Assembly: GCF_021462225.1 (NCBI RefSeq)
Contig: NC_061813.1
Span: 25,072,442 to 25,136,441 of the forward strand
Reading direction: 5' to 3'
Source: Girardinichthys multiradiatus
Lineage: Eukaryota > Chordata > Actinopteri > Cyprinodontiformes > Goodeidae
DNA length: 64,000 nucleotides
Of the stretch, positions 22,696 to 34,985 are shown piece by piece. The notes under the pieces were generated by a model. That model searched no databases. It was not told the origin of the DNA and saw only the letters and a program-made list of their open reading frames with translations. Position numbers and translations under genes: made by a program. The first letter of the stretch is position 1; every line of letters begins with the position of its first letter.

Positions 22696-24900
22696 CTGAG
22701 GTTACTTTATGACATTAGAACTTGGACCCCTGCTGACTAGACGTTGTCCTCTACTTCCAGGAACAACTAATATTTAAATAAAAAAAGTACAACTAATCTG
22801 TGTTTTAATCTCAAATACAGAAGGTAAAAGAGCTCTATACAGCAAGTAAGATAATAACAGTTTATAACCTTTAAAAAACTTCACTTCAAAAATCCTGAAC
22901 CAACTTTTTAGCAAACAAGAGCTTAGAAATAAAAGCTTTCATTAACGTGCCATAACAGTGTAAAATTATGAGACACAATGTACATTTGACTGCTCTTCGT
23001 CAAGCAGTGTTCACATAACACCAGAGACCATGTCCAGTCATGAGTAGACAGAGTGACCTGTATCTTTTATAACACAATACTGCTTTCAAAATCTCCACCC
23101 TAACTATGTGCTTTTGAACTCCAAACAAAACATCTGCAAGATACAGTGAAGCGGAAAACTGAAAGGACAACAGAAGAAACTGCAGTCAAAAAGTCATAAA
23201 CCGGATCTTTGCCATGGAAATCTGTGGGAAACTCTATCCACTAGTTTGCTCTTGTAGGCGATTTTAGTCGAGTCAACAATGTGGACTATCTGCAGCGTGA
23301 CTTAGCTATTATCAGAAGGGAAAAGGGTCAAGAAAAGAAGTTTTTTTACTCCACCATGAAACTGTACTGCTTTAAACAATGTGGCTCAGCGATTTATATG
23401 TTACTATTATGTTGTCTTGTGTAGCCTAAAGTAAAAGAGAGTTAAACAACAAACTGTACTGTCCTGCTCATCTAGTTTTGGGTTATATTTAATCATAATC
23501 ATCATTGGTTTTCTAAATGTTTTGTCATAGAGGAACAACAATTAAAGCCAGTTCCCTTCATAACCACAGGACTGCAAGTGACTGACTGGAGCCAACACGG
23601 TCCCGTTGTGTCACAGTTTGCACATGGATATAAAATCTGTCTTATTAAAACCACTAAAAAAAACAAAAATAACTACAAAACTGAACTCTTCTAGTAAAGA
23701 TTTCATTGTTTGTGTCGAGCTGCCGGTAATAATTAATGTAATTGTGTGAATTTGCTTATATTTACCATTTCTTATAACGATGACTGTAAATAGATTTGTA
23801 CAGCAGTTCTTGTGATACATGTTGATCCATTTGGCTTTTTTGGAAACCTGGCTCAGCAGTTACAGTGAATAATACTGAAGAAACATATACAAGTGATATT
23901 GAATCGTGTGCTTAAAATAAATATTAAGTATTGAATTTGGTTTATATGATTTTCTTTTTTTTTTGTGCAAATTTGTAAAATAATAAATACGTGCAATGTA
24001 TGTAATGCTCGTCCAGTGCATATTGTTGTGAAGCCCCAAAATACTGTTCATATTTATTTGGTTGAAAAATTGTGTAAATATAAAACACTTTATATTTTGT
24101 AATGTTGTTTTGTATTATCTTAATCACCCTGTTGCGATTTTAACAGGTAATTTTCATTGCAATGAGTAATATGTAGACACAGATGATAGCATGACAATAA
24201 AATGTTGACATTGTTCCACTCAAAATGAAGGAAATAAATTTAGAGCAAATCAGTAGTAGCTTGGTTTTCTTGCATTTGGTCACCCTGATTGACTGTAGGT
24301 TTTTATTTTCCGGTTTGAGAGACATTTTGCCAAAAACTAAGTTTCTATACTAGACAAGGGCGTGACCTCAACAGTCTTTCTATTTGGCTCACTAAATATT
24401 TAGCAAAAGCTTTCTAACTGAAACAACTTGTTCATATTGTAGTGTTTAAATATTTCAGATCTAGTGTTTTTTTTATTATTCATTTGGCATTCTGTCCAGA
24501 TTTAAGTAACAGACCATGACTTTCTCAAATGTGCTTCCTGCTATTATCCACATACTTAAGTGCTTCACCTGATAAGAATGTGCAATGCCATCAGAACAGG
24601 ACAAACTGTTTGTAGCAGACAGATAAGAGCTCTGGAGGCACTCTGTGAGGCTCACAAAAAGAATTATCTCAGTAATGACTGTATTTTTTTCACTTGAATT
24701 GTGCAAAGGGTCGCAATGCCCTTAGAGGACAGAATTATCAGAAAATACCTTCAAAATATGGTTCAGACTTTCAGTTAAAGAAAGTAACTGTATAAGCACT
24801 TTTACTGTCTTTATATCAAGCAATGTGCTAAATGGCATTTTGTGAATTTTACTATTCATGTGTTACTGTACAAATAAAAATGCAAAATGATGTTTACCAC

Positions 24901-27900
24901 ACCACAAGGGGATGAAAAAAACAGTACAGATCTCCTGAAATAAATAACTGTCAATCCATTATTGTCTGACTGGTTAAGGTCGCTATTCTGAGCCTGTTTT
25001 TTTTGCCATACTTACTTTTCTTTAGTGTAAGTAATAATTCTGATTACTGAAAGCACAGCCATGTTGTATTGTTTTCAACCTAGACTATCTTAGCTGCTGT
25101 ATATACCTATGTGAATTACATATGTTTGGAGAAGCAGGTAGAAGTTATCTCCACATGTTTCCGCTAACAAGCTCAAGTAAAAGGAATGTGAGTTTGTGGT
25201 CAAGAAAGTTAGTTTGGGTCCTTTACAGACTTTGATAGCAGCTGCTTCACCCTTCTATATTTGAAGGAATTAGACAAGGAACTAGGGTGCAAGATGGCAG
25301 CTTTGAGGTTAATTGAAATCTTTTGTTTAATACTTTGCACTTGCAAAGGATCCAGTGGTAGAGTGGTGATTGTGCATCACTTTTCATTGGCATTGGGCTG
25401 GACTGGTCAAGCATGTTGGTCCCCACTATATTGTCAGTGAGACTAAGAGGCTACCTGTGGAAAACCTCATCAAGTGTCTGTTAAAATTGAAAGGCCTTAA
25501 ATGTTCTGCAAAACCCACTTTCCTGTGTTTGTTCTATTCAGCAACATCAAACTATTTGAAAGGTGGGTCAAGCTCGTATGGAGGATATAAAAGGCCCTAT
25601 CTCATCATCATCAGTAGTGGCAGACAGTGCAGTGACTGGATGGTCCTAGGCTTAACAATCTGTGGCATCCCTTGCCAGTCAGTTCAGCCATATGAGTAAG
25701 GTCATGCCTAAACAGATACGTTTAATATCTGGTCCTGTGGACGAACAATGGCCAGAACAGTCTTTCTTGTTGTATCTCTGCACTTTTCAGAAGATGGCAG
25801 CTTCTTTAGCAGACAAACTAACTCATAGATCACCTCATTCTTGTTTGTTCAGATCTTCAAGAACAGTAGCTACGTCATAAAAGTGACCTTGGTCTGAAAT
25901 GCCAAGGTTAGTGTTAAACTGGTCAACTGTTAAACTCGCTCTATTTTCCTTTAGGTACTTTTCACTGACATTATTAAACAAGTCTGACCAACCCACTTTA
26001 ATGAGATTAAAACTCTGATCCTTAGGGTTGGTCAGTTATTCCTTTAAGCTTTGATGATTACTACTGTGCCTTTAACACTATCAGACTTCTAACAGTTTGT
26101 GATATCATGAAGAAAGACAAAACCTCGCTAAATGAAATGTTGGTAAGCCTGTGTCCTTGTTTTATTTGCCTTTAGTGCAATTTAGCATTCATAGAAATTG
26201 TAATAAATACAAATAAATGGATCAACAGACATGACAGGATGTTGTATCAAACTGCAGATTATTAAAAACATGAACCCTATGGCTAAACAAACCGTACTAA
26301 ATACTAAACTAAACTATCTGCAGTAAACATTCCTTAACGTGGAAAGGTGAGATTTTAAACATCTGAACTCAGATTCTATGCGGAACCTGTCAGATAAACA
26401 TGCAAGCGGCTGGATGAAGTTATTCAAGGGTTTCTTGCAACTCCTAAACTTTGAAACAGGTGTCTTGCCTTTGAGCATTTTTCAAAATTCATGAAACTGG
26501 TTAAATAATCATGGGGCATAGAAGGGAAAGTTTGTGATTGAGTAAACTCTGGCCAAACAGCTAAGAGAGTGCTTTGATCAACACAGCTGTTCTGAGATCA
26601 ACACAGGTTAATTTGCTCCTGTTTAAAAAAGGAAATTTTCTTTCATTAAGCTTTGAATATTGATCATTTATAGTATAAAATGCAAAATATAAGCAACTTC
26701 TCAAGTCACAGATTAGAAACAATGTTACAAAAGAACCTTTTAGAAATGAAAGCAGTTTCTGCAGTAAAGATTGTATACTGTAACAATCTCCAGCAGCAGA
26801 TTACCAATTACTAATTATCACAAATTTCTTTATGGAATTAATTCATCGAGTAGGGATTAATAAGAAGGCTACATTTTCTCATCGGGTCAAAGAGGAGTCT
26901 GCAAACAGTCTGAAATTTACCAGAGAAACCATGGAGAGAAAGTCTTATCTTCTTCAATTCAAAACAATTCTGCAAAGAAGAGTGGACCAAAATTCCTTCA
27001 TAGCGGCATAAGACACTGTTTGTCCGCCAATTATCACCAAAATTCGATGGCAGTTGTTGCCACCAGGAGTGGCACTACCAGATATCAGATTTTTAGGGTA
27101 ATTGTTTTACCCTAAATGGCCAGGTTGGCTCAGATGGTTCTTTTCCCTTAATAAGAATATTATGATTGGAAAACTGCCTTTTGTGATTGATGATCTGAAA
27201 CATACAAGTATGACAAAAAGGCAAAAACTAAAGTCTTTCAATGTCACAATAAATAACAAATAGATTACTTACATAATTCAGTTTATCTTTTCTCTTTGCA
27301 GCTCACACAAAAAATTTTGTGTCCATAACATGAAACCAACAGTGAATCAGAACTGACTCTGAATTCTTCTGTGCTCATTCAAGCTAGAGACAGTTAACAT
27401 TTTTTGATGAAGGAGCAGTAGATCACTCTATGAAGAACCTCTGGTCTTCTCAGAGAAGTTCTTGCCGCAGATTTAAACTAATGGCCAACATGACCCAAAG
27501 CAGATTTCATGCAGATGTCATTTGAAAAAACTATAATCTCAAAAACGCTGCCACTTCAGAAAACACGACTCCTGATAACTCCACAAAAAACACCAAGCTT
27601 TAACCACCAAGCTCAGAGTTATTTTAGTGTCTCAACTTCTCCTTACAGTAGGTAGTTATCATGGCTAACGTGGTCTAAAGCTCTTTTCCTGAGGTCAGAC
27701 TGAGTTAAATTTCCACTCAGCTCTCAGTCAAATAATTAATTATTTGGATCCTGTGTTTATATTCAGAAAATCTGACAGGTCAAATTTTTGCAGAAATGTT
27801 AAAAAGAACGGTTTTAAACTATATTGGTATTTTTAAATAATGTTTTTATGTTTCAGCAAGTTAGTAATGATGAAAAATTTCAGAGCTTTTTTATGCAATT

Positions 27901-28560
27901 TTCTTGTTGTCAATACGTTAGAAGCAAAACACAAAGAATGTACGTCGTGTCTGAAATTACATCTCTGTTTGTTGTTAGCATCGGTTAATTATACTCCTTT
28001 GTTCCCAGCATGGAAAAAAACAAACATTAACCATTGGATATAGTTTCACATGCATGCCATTTTACCGTATAATTCCCGGATCCTAAATATGTTTTGTTGT
28101 TGTCCTGTCCTTTCATCTAGATTTTTAAGACAATTCTCCTTGGTTCAGTGGACTGCCATTACTCAAACATACCCACTGCCCATTACACAACACAGGGGAA
28201 ATGATTTTAAAGCTGCAGAATTTGATTTATGGATAAGCCAGGTGTAAACAAGCTTACGAAATTGCTGCCCATGTTATACAATACCAGGATGTTAGATCTC
28301 ATTCTTGACTTGAATGCATCATTCATTTGCAGAACATATGACTCATGTAGGACTTACAATCTTGGCACAATGTCGTGGTTGCTTTCTGTTCTGGCCTGAG
28401 CTCCCTTTGCTTAGATTTTTCCTTATTAGACTGAAAAACTCTGCTCTAAAGAAGTTTAGGTTTTTCTGTCCAACCACTGAATATTTAGTCACTATGTTGC
28501 AGATATTTCTAAGATACATGTCAACATAAATATTAATCATGTATAATACACAGTTCTATA
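24901..28560. other. Intergenic, no feature recognised
   Basis: About 3.7 kb with no exon, RNA gene or transposon I can name. Open frames at 25370-25699 and 27840-28529 have no recognisable domains and no splice context tying them to a gene. Confidence 0.4.
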
Positions 28561-28569
28561 GCTTGGACG

Positions 28570-28960
28570 TGTGCACTGCCTTGCAGAAGTACAGTATAAT
28601 TAGTATACAGTGTAAATTCTTCTTATTTTGTTAAGTTACAACCACAAACACCAATACATCTTATTAGCACACTACACCAGTAGTGCATACATGAATATGC
28701 TTTAACCAGCCCCTTGTAGCTCTGACTCTATTCTATGCAAGGGTTTGTTGTCCTGCTGGAAGGAGGACCTCTGCCTCTAGCAGAGTTTCTTCCTGGATTG
28801 CCTTGCGTTCAGCTCCATCCAATTTTGCACTCATGCTATTTTGGCGATGGGTTGAATAGGGCTCAGTAAGATGCTCAAAGCTTTCTTGTTTACAACCTCA
28901 GCCTGAAGCTGTTTGTTCATTAATGTTCTCTAACAAATCTGAGGCCTTCACAGAACCGGT
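28570..28960. mobile_element. Degenerate Tc1-like element remnant
   Basis: Begins with a tgccttgcagaagtacagta terminus-like string and continues with gttgtcctgctggaaggagg and attgccttgcgttcagctcc. These are landmarks of the same family as 1-811 and 52234-52895, in the same order and orientation. The right half is too decayed to delimit. Confidence 0.55.
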
Positions 28961-31900
28961 GTGAGTTTAGATTACATGCAAATAGACCCAAAGTCATGCG
29001 ACTTCAAGAGATTTACTGGATTTTATTCAGATATATCAAACTATACATATACTATAACTATACTGGATACAAATGCACATTACACTTTTCAGATTTTTAT
29101 TTTTAGGTGACCTGTCCTCCTTGTTGGTTGAACCAGATTAGCTCTTTAGTCTATTTTGCATCAGAGGGATAATCCCATTTTGCCCTTTGGTGGGGTAAGC
29201 CTGAGAGACAACCAACTCATCATGCTACTTAACCATATATTATTATCCATCTACTTCAGAATTGTGTGCCGGCATGTGTTGGTCTATAAAACAGGCTTTA
29301 ACCAGTTTCTTGTTTTTTTGTTTTTGTTTTACATGTTCACAACCAGAGAAGAAATGTTGTAGCTCCACATGTTAATTTTTAGAACTAGTTAATCTGAAAA
29401 CTTTATGAGCTGTTTAGCATCTTTATACCTAACTCAGGATCCACAGAGCTGGAACACATTGAGAGTCTAAAAGCATCTGAGCTTTAAGAGATTCAGTAAG
29501 TATCTGAAATAGACTGAATTCATGTTTGCCTGAATCCGTTACACAACTCAAAGGTTGCAAAGCAAACCTTCCAAACGCCAGACGTTTTTACTATCAGTTG
29601 AGCCAGTCTTTGTTTAGCCACAAAAATACATTGAAAGTTGAACTTTTTTAGCCCTAATAGTTCATTTAGCCAATTTAGTCTAAACAAAGACATCAAATGT
29701 CACGCTTGGTTGGTCCCTTTTGATAGAGCCCAACTTTAACAATATTTAGAGATTAACAGACGTCTTAATGTAGACATCTTGTCAGCCTCTAATTCTCAAT
29801 CACATCTTTGTGTTGTTTAAATGGCTTTTAGTATCATCTGTTCAAATTGTGCTTAAGCTGAAGGTAACATAAAGTTTAAAATTAAATCCAAAACTTAATT
29901 TGACAAGACCAGTTAATGATAAATAAAATCAGCCATGGTCTTGCCAATTTCTTCAGAGGCACATTGAGAATAACGTGGGCTCACGATGACCCAGAGTGTT
30001 TTTGTGCACCAGCGTCACCTGATCTTTGGGAATCTGAAGGACGAATGGCCGCATAACAAACAGGATAATGCTAATTTCTCCTCACATGGCTGCAACAACC
30101 AATGCCATGATCAGGCTCACACAGACATCAGCATTTAGGAAACCAAGCTTCTCCCTAAAAGAAGGTTTCCAGTTAAGAAGTGCACACAGCTCTAAATTGC
30201 ACAAATAGCCTACATGCAGAGAGACCAAGTGAAGTTGAAGGTTTTTCAGGTCACAGTTAATATACAAAATGTATTCTGTAAAAGAGAAGCCTTGGCCCTG
30301 TATTTAGCAATGGCGAGTGGGGAGATGCAGTAGGAAACACATGAGAAGCAGCTCAGGTTTTCTAATACAGGTTTACAAAAGTTGCATTTGGACTTCAGGC
30401 TGCAGAGACTCACAGAAAAAAAAAAGATTTTGGATTTTTTACCTGTACAATTCCCTCTGACCAATATATGCTGAAATATGTACACAGAGTACCGCATTTA
30501 TCATTTCTGACAATCTTAACTCTACTTTCCTCAAATTGGTACAGTCTCTCTGCACTCATCTACCCTATTACTAGATGTAACTTCAACTCTTTCCCGTAGA
30601 ATATAAAATGGTCAAAGCCATAATATCACCTCGGATACAACTTTGTCAGAGGCTCATGCACCAGAATGTCTTAAGGCATCCCATTCATCACTTTGGATAG
30701 TCAGTGCAGTCGCTTATCTGCACAGAGCAGTATAATAAGACTCATGCCATATCCATCATTGTCATGCTCCATAAGTTTGGAGCATGACATATGAGGTGCC
30801 ACCCGGAAAAAAGACATAAACAGTTTTGGGATTCCGGTCTCATCCTATTTGTCTTCCCCTGGGAATGTTGTATATTTGCCAATACACCCACCTGAGCAGC
30901 AGTAATACAGTCTTACTGAGTTAATTCATTCTGGATCACCTGTAACTCAGAAAAGGAGAGTCTGGGAAGAAAACAGATTCTAGGTTTATTTTAATGTTGC
31001 TCCTGGTCTGTGAACAAGCTGCTTTCTACTAAATTGTTCATGCTAAAAAGTCCATATTTCCCAGACTCAAATTTGTCCTTTTTTATCTTATTTTCAAAAT
31101 GTAAATACAGAAGGTTTTTTTAGGAAGTTTATGGCAGGTATTTTTACAATGGATGGATAACAGAATAAAGAATGTTCTCTTTCAAAATGATCCAGATCTG
31201 AAATTGCAGGAAGCTCTCTGATGGTTTTAATGCTGAAATCTGTTTTATTTACACTAGTTTTGTTAAAAATGTAAGCATCAGAAGAATCTTTTATTTGTTC
31301 AGAGAACATTTCTCATTTCCTGTTTTTAAATGCTTCCTCAAAGAGACAGCATAAATCAGGGCCCCTGGTGTAACAGAGGAGTGATTCATTTATGGAAAAC
31401 CCTGAAGCAGGGGCTGTCATCTGGGCAGGAGGCCTGTAACAAAGATTAGAAAGATAGGAGTGGGTGCCAAAGTGACTCACTCCGATTAAATCCTTCAAGC
31501 CTCACAGTGTCATTTTGCACAGTCCCACCCCAATCTTCTGCTTTAACTACACCGTCACGCCTGACCTTCCAAATAAAATTGTTTTAGGGAGTTTTAATTC
31601 CAGTGGTTCACAAATGAAAAGGCCAAAGATAAATTTAAGTAAGTCTGTTAATATCCTTTCGATTCAATTATAAATTTAATCTGAAAAGACTCACTAAGAG
31701 AAGGTTGGGAATTAGAAAAGTTTTAATGATGTGAAATTACATAATTATATCTTTGGCGCTCGGACCTGGGAGGAAGACATGAATGCTGTGAATGATGTGA
31801 GCTAAGATGAACATTTGTAAGGCTTAGATTTAGAGATGTCTTCCCCCCAATCCGACACTGGTGGTGGATTGGCGGCCAGGGAGCGAGGAAGCCAGGAGTA

Positions 31901-32439
31901 GATGTGAAGGAAGATGGTGGAGGGGGGGTGGAGGAGGGATGAGCTCAACTGACAAGCGAGGAGGAACACAGCCGAAGGTCCTTTAAAAACCAGGCATCGG
32001 AAGGTGATTGGATGATGAATCAGGCAGACAGGATGCTTATTGGAAGGCCGGGAGACGCACGGGGAAGTCATTGGACGGTGGAGACGGCGAGGGTGAGTCT
32101 TTCATTCTGAATTTTGGTGTAAACTCCATTTGAAAAACTGATCTTAAAGCAGCATATTTTGTTTAGTATTGTTCAAGCTATCAGCAAAACTATGAAATTA
32201 AAAATGTTTCACACATAAATAAAGCAATCCCCTGTCAATATAAATAAGGTGTTCAAATTAAGACTGCAGCTGAATTTATAAAGTGGAAATAAACACAAGC
32301 AAGTATTTATTTTTCACTAAATCTCCATATAAACCTTTTATCAACTTGAACTCCATAATAAAAGAAACATCTACTTCCCATAAATGGTAATATGACTTGG
32401 TGAAAAAGTTATCCTAATGAGATGCATGGCTGATAGAGA
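28961..32439. other. Intergenic, mostly unassigned; G-rich block at 31740-32100
   Basis: No gene seen. From about 31840 to 32095 the + strand is unusually G-rich (runs such as ggtggaggagggatgagctc) and relatively CpG-rich compared with its AT-rich surroundings. It ends at a donor-like ggtgagtc. It could be an unclassified repeat or a regulatory island; I cannot decide. Confidence 0.35.
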
Positions 32440-32950
32440 AACATATTAACTTCTGCACAGCTCATCGATGGGACTTTAACCGAGTGTCCTTTGGCCCGAC
32501 GAGACCCGGATTGATGTTTTCTGCAATCAACACCACAGTTGGGTCTGATATTAAAGAAGCATGGTTAGTACGGTGGAGGATCTGTGATGCTGTGGGCCTG
32601 TTTGTCTTCCCAATGGCCTGGGAATCTTGTGAGAAAACATGTTATCATAAACGATTTGAAATTTAAAGTACATTTTCTAAATAAAAATCTGGTGTCCTTT
32701 GCCAGCAAACTAAAACAAAAGGGTTGACACTGGGGCTTCACCAGACACATTCAACCTTTTTTCATGGACTTCTCAGTTCCCACCATACCCAAATCCTATA
32801 GATCACCTGTGGGTTGACGTCCAGAGAGGCAGTTGTAAAAGAGGATGCAGGACTCGTATAAAAAGGCATGTCGAAGATCTCTCTCTCTGTGTGCTCCAAC
32901 CTATACTGACAGCAGGGGTACCGCTTGGTGAGGCCCTGTTGATTTGGTTA
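32440..32950 (+). mobile_element. Degenerate Tc1-like transposase remnant
   Basis: Near 32565-32630, broken + strand frames read like the GGGSVMLWA-F block of Tc1-like transposases (gtggaggatctgtgatgctg then tgggcctgttt). The flanks, including tgtgggttgacgtccagaga at about 32809, follow transposon order. It is not functional. Confidence 0.5.
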
Positions 32951-33040
32951 AAAAACAAAATAAAAGTACTCAAATATAAATATAAAATATGAATTATAAA
33001 TTATGCTCCTGCAATAAAAGATGATTTTTAAGGCTTTACC

Positions 33041-33891
33041 TGTCAGGGTTTGGACTTTGTTTGTGTTTAGTCACTTTTTATGTTTATATTTAGTATTTTG
33101 GTAGTCGTGGTTGTTTTGGTTACTTCCTCTCACTCCTGATTGTTTATTTATTGTTTGGTATTTGTCCTCTTTTATATTCTACTAGGTTACTAGTCTTATT
33201 TTCTCTGTGTTAGTTTCTTTCCTAGTTGTAGTCCTTTCTCGTTTAGTTCCTCTAGTTTAGCTTTATTCTCCAGCCCCTCTGGTTAGGCTGTGTTTACTTA
33301 TTGTTCATATTTTGTTTGTTCACATTCTAGTCCTCATGTTCTCTTCTTCCCTTCCAGTCTATTCAGTCAGTGTGCTTTAGGTTTGTTTACTTTTGTAGTC
33401 AGGGTTTCTTTATGGTGTTGCTAGTTCTTAGGTTGGGTTCCCTCCATTTTCTCAGTTTCCTTTAGTTCATGTTTATTCTTGATTTTTATGCTTTCTTTAT
33501 CTTGGTCTATAGTTTCAATTAGGTCTGCTCACTGTTGTGTTAATTAGTCCCTTTCCTCATGCTTAGTTTTATTAGGTTCACCTGCTCCCTCTGCCTCCCA
33601 GCCTCCTTGTCTCACTTGTTCTTAGTTCCTTTCATTACCTGCCGTTGTTCTCCCTCAGTATATTAGTTGGTTTTGTTTCATTGTCCTTTGCTGGTTCCTC
33701 TCGTTGCACAACTCGGGTCTACCCTCTACTGCCATGTATACCATGTTCCTGCAGATGTAAGTTTTGGATCTCTGGTTTACCTGCAGCGATTTTGTTACGC
33801 TTGTAACTTTGAATAAAGCTGAAGATTATTCGGAATGCTGTTGCCAAGCTCTTGTCTGCGCTTCGGTCCACCCCAAAACCTCACCGTGACA
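33041..33891 (+). mobile_element. LTR-like repeat, + orientation copy
   Basis: 851-bp unit beginning TGTCAgggtttggactttgt and ending caccgTGACA. It has AATAAA at 33812-33817 and the shared block agctcttgtctgcgcttcgg just before the end. The same terminal sequences in reverse occur at 22113-22695. Flanks (ttacc / gcacc) give no exact target duplication. It contains pyrimidine-rich, TAG/TTT-rich sequence without a coding frame. Confidence 0.6.
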
Positions 33892-34560
33892 GCACCTCCT
33901 GTCAGCCTGAAGAGTCTGAGCCTACACCCTGATGTTCTTACTCTGCAATTCTTTGAACGTGGCACATTAAAAACACGAATGTTTGAGTGACATGAATGTA
34001 GAGTCAACACTCGGCCACATTTGTCAGTCGGTGTCATTACACAGCACTGAGGAAAGCGAAGATAATTTTGACACAAAGTAATGAAAGTCTTCCTTGGTGC
34101 TGCATAAATCAGATTATCATAAGATAAACATTTTAAAAGAGAAAATAAATACTACTGTTCTCTGAAGATGCTGGAGGAGGAGGAAGAGGAAAAATGTGAG
34201 CCATAAACATATCAGCAGGACCATCCATGCTGTTAAATACATTTGTGATTGATGGATCTGTGCTTTTGAACTGATGCTATCAGCCCTGTTTGAGATCTTC
34301 CATTTGTTTCTAAGCTTCGAACTACGCAAAATGAAAAACAAAAACTCCTTAATATGCAGAAAAGTACTGGCAAACACTAAAAGCTTTACAGAAAATGCTA
34401 CAAATATTTCAATTTCTCCAAAGTAATGAAACAAAAGAGATGACATTAACTTGTATTTTTTATATGTTCACATTTTTATGGCTGTTTTGCTTTATTATGA
34501 CTTCAGCTTTATGACTGATACTTTAAGAGTAGAGCCATGTAGAATAACTGAGGTTGTGAA

Positions 34561-34727
34561 AATTAGTCATCCACCCATTTTCTATACATGCTTCTTCCAT
34601 ACAGGGTCACAGGGACTGGACTGTGGAAGGAAACCACAGTACCTGGAGAGAATCCACACATGCACAGGGAAAACATGCCAACTCAATACAGACAGACTGC
34701 TGGCTGGGAGTTGAACCCAGGACCAAT
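34561..34727. repeat. Common teleost dispersed repeat, truncated
   Basis: Contains ccacccattttctatacatg, ggactgtggaaggaaaccac and gggagttgaacccaggacc. These are landmarks of a widespread fish interspersed repeat, in the expected order. It is cut off abruptly by the AT-rich palindromic array that follows. Confidence 0.5.
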
Positions 34728-34794
34728 ATATATATATAAAACTCATCAGTGATGAGTTATATATATGATGCAGATATATATATATATCTGCATC

Positions 34795-34831
<37 letters not shown>

Positions 34832-34985
34832 TCATCAGTGATGAGTTATATATATGATGCAGATATATATATATATCTGCATCATTTATATATATATATA
34901 TATAAAACTCATCAGTGATGAGTTATATATATGATGCAGTGAGCATTACATCACTGATGCAATGCTCATCAGTGATCAGCATTGC
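34727..34985. repeat. AT-rich tandem array of nested palindromes
   Basis: Three copies of the near-palindrome actcatcagtgatgagt, at 34741-34757, 34830-34846 and 34907-34923. They alternate with gatgcag(at)n ctgcatc palindromes and (AT)n tracts. Period is about 89 then 77 bp, differing by the length of the AT tract. The third unit is disrupted and runs into further catcactgatg-type inverted motifs to about 34985. Each unit could fold into two hairpins or a cruciform. Confidence 0.85.

Larger units (their letters stand above)
19876..24900 (+). other. Candidate VIPR1 3'UTR and downstream flank
   Basis: No coding sequence seen. Possible polyadenylation signals in the sense orientation are AATAAA at 19962-19967, 24196-24201 and 24873-24878; the last lies in sequence resembling a typical mRNA 3' end. 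The interval also contains a SINE (21585-21722) and an LTR-like repeat (22113-22695), so a 5-kb 3'UTR would have to include them. Which signal is used cannot be decided from sequence. Confidence 0.3.

Noticed and set aside
25370..25699. 109-codon open frame downstream of VIPR1
   Set aside because: No recognisable family, no codon or splice evidence, no obvious promoter.
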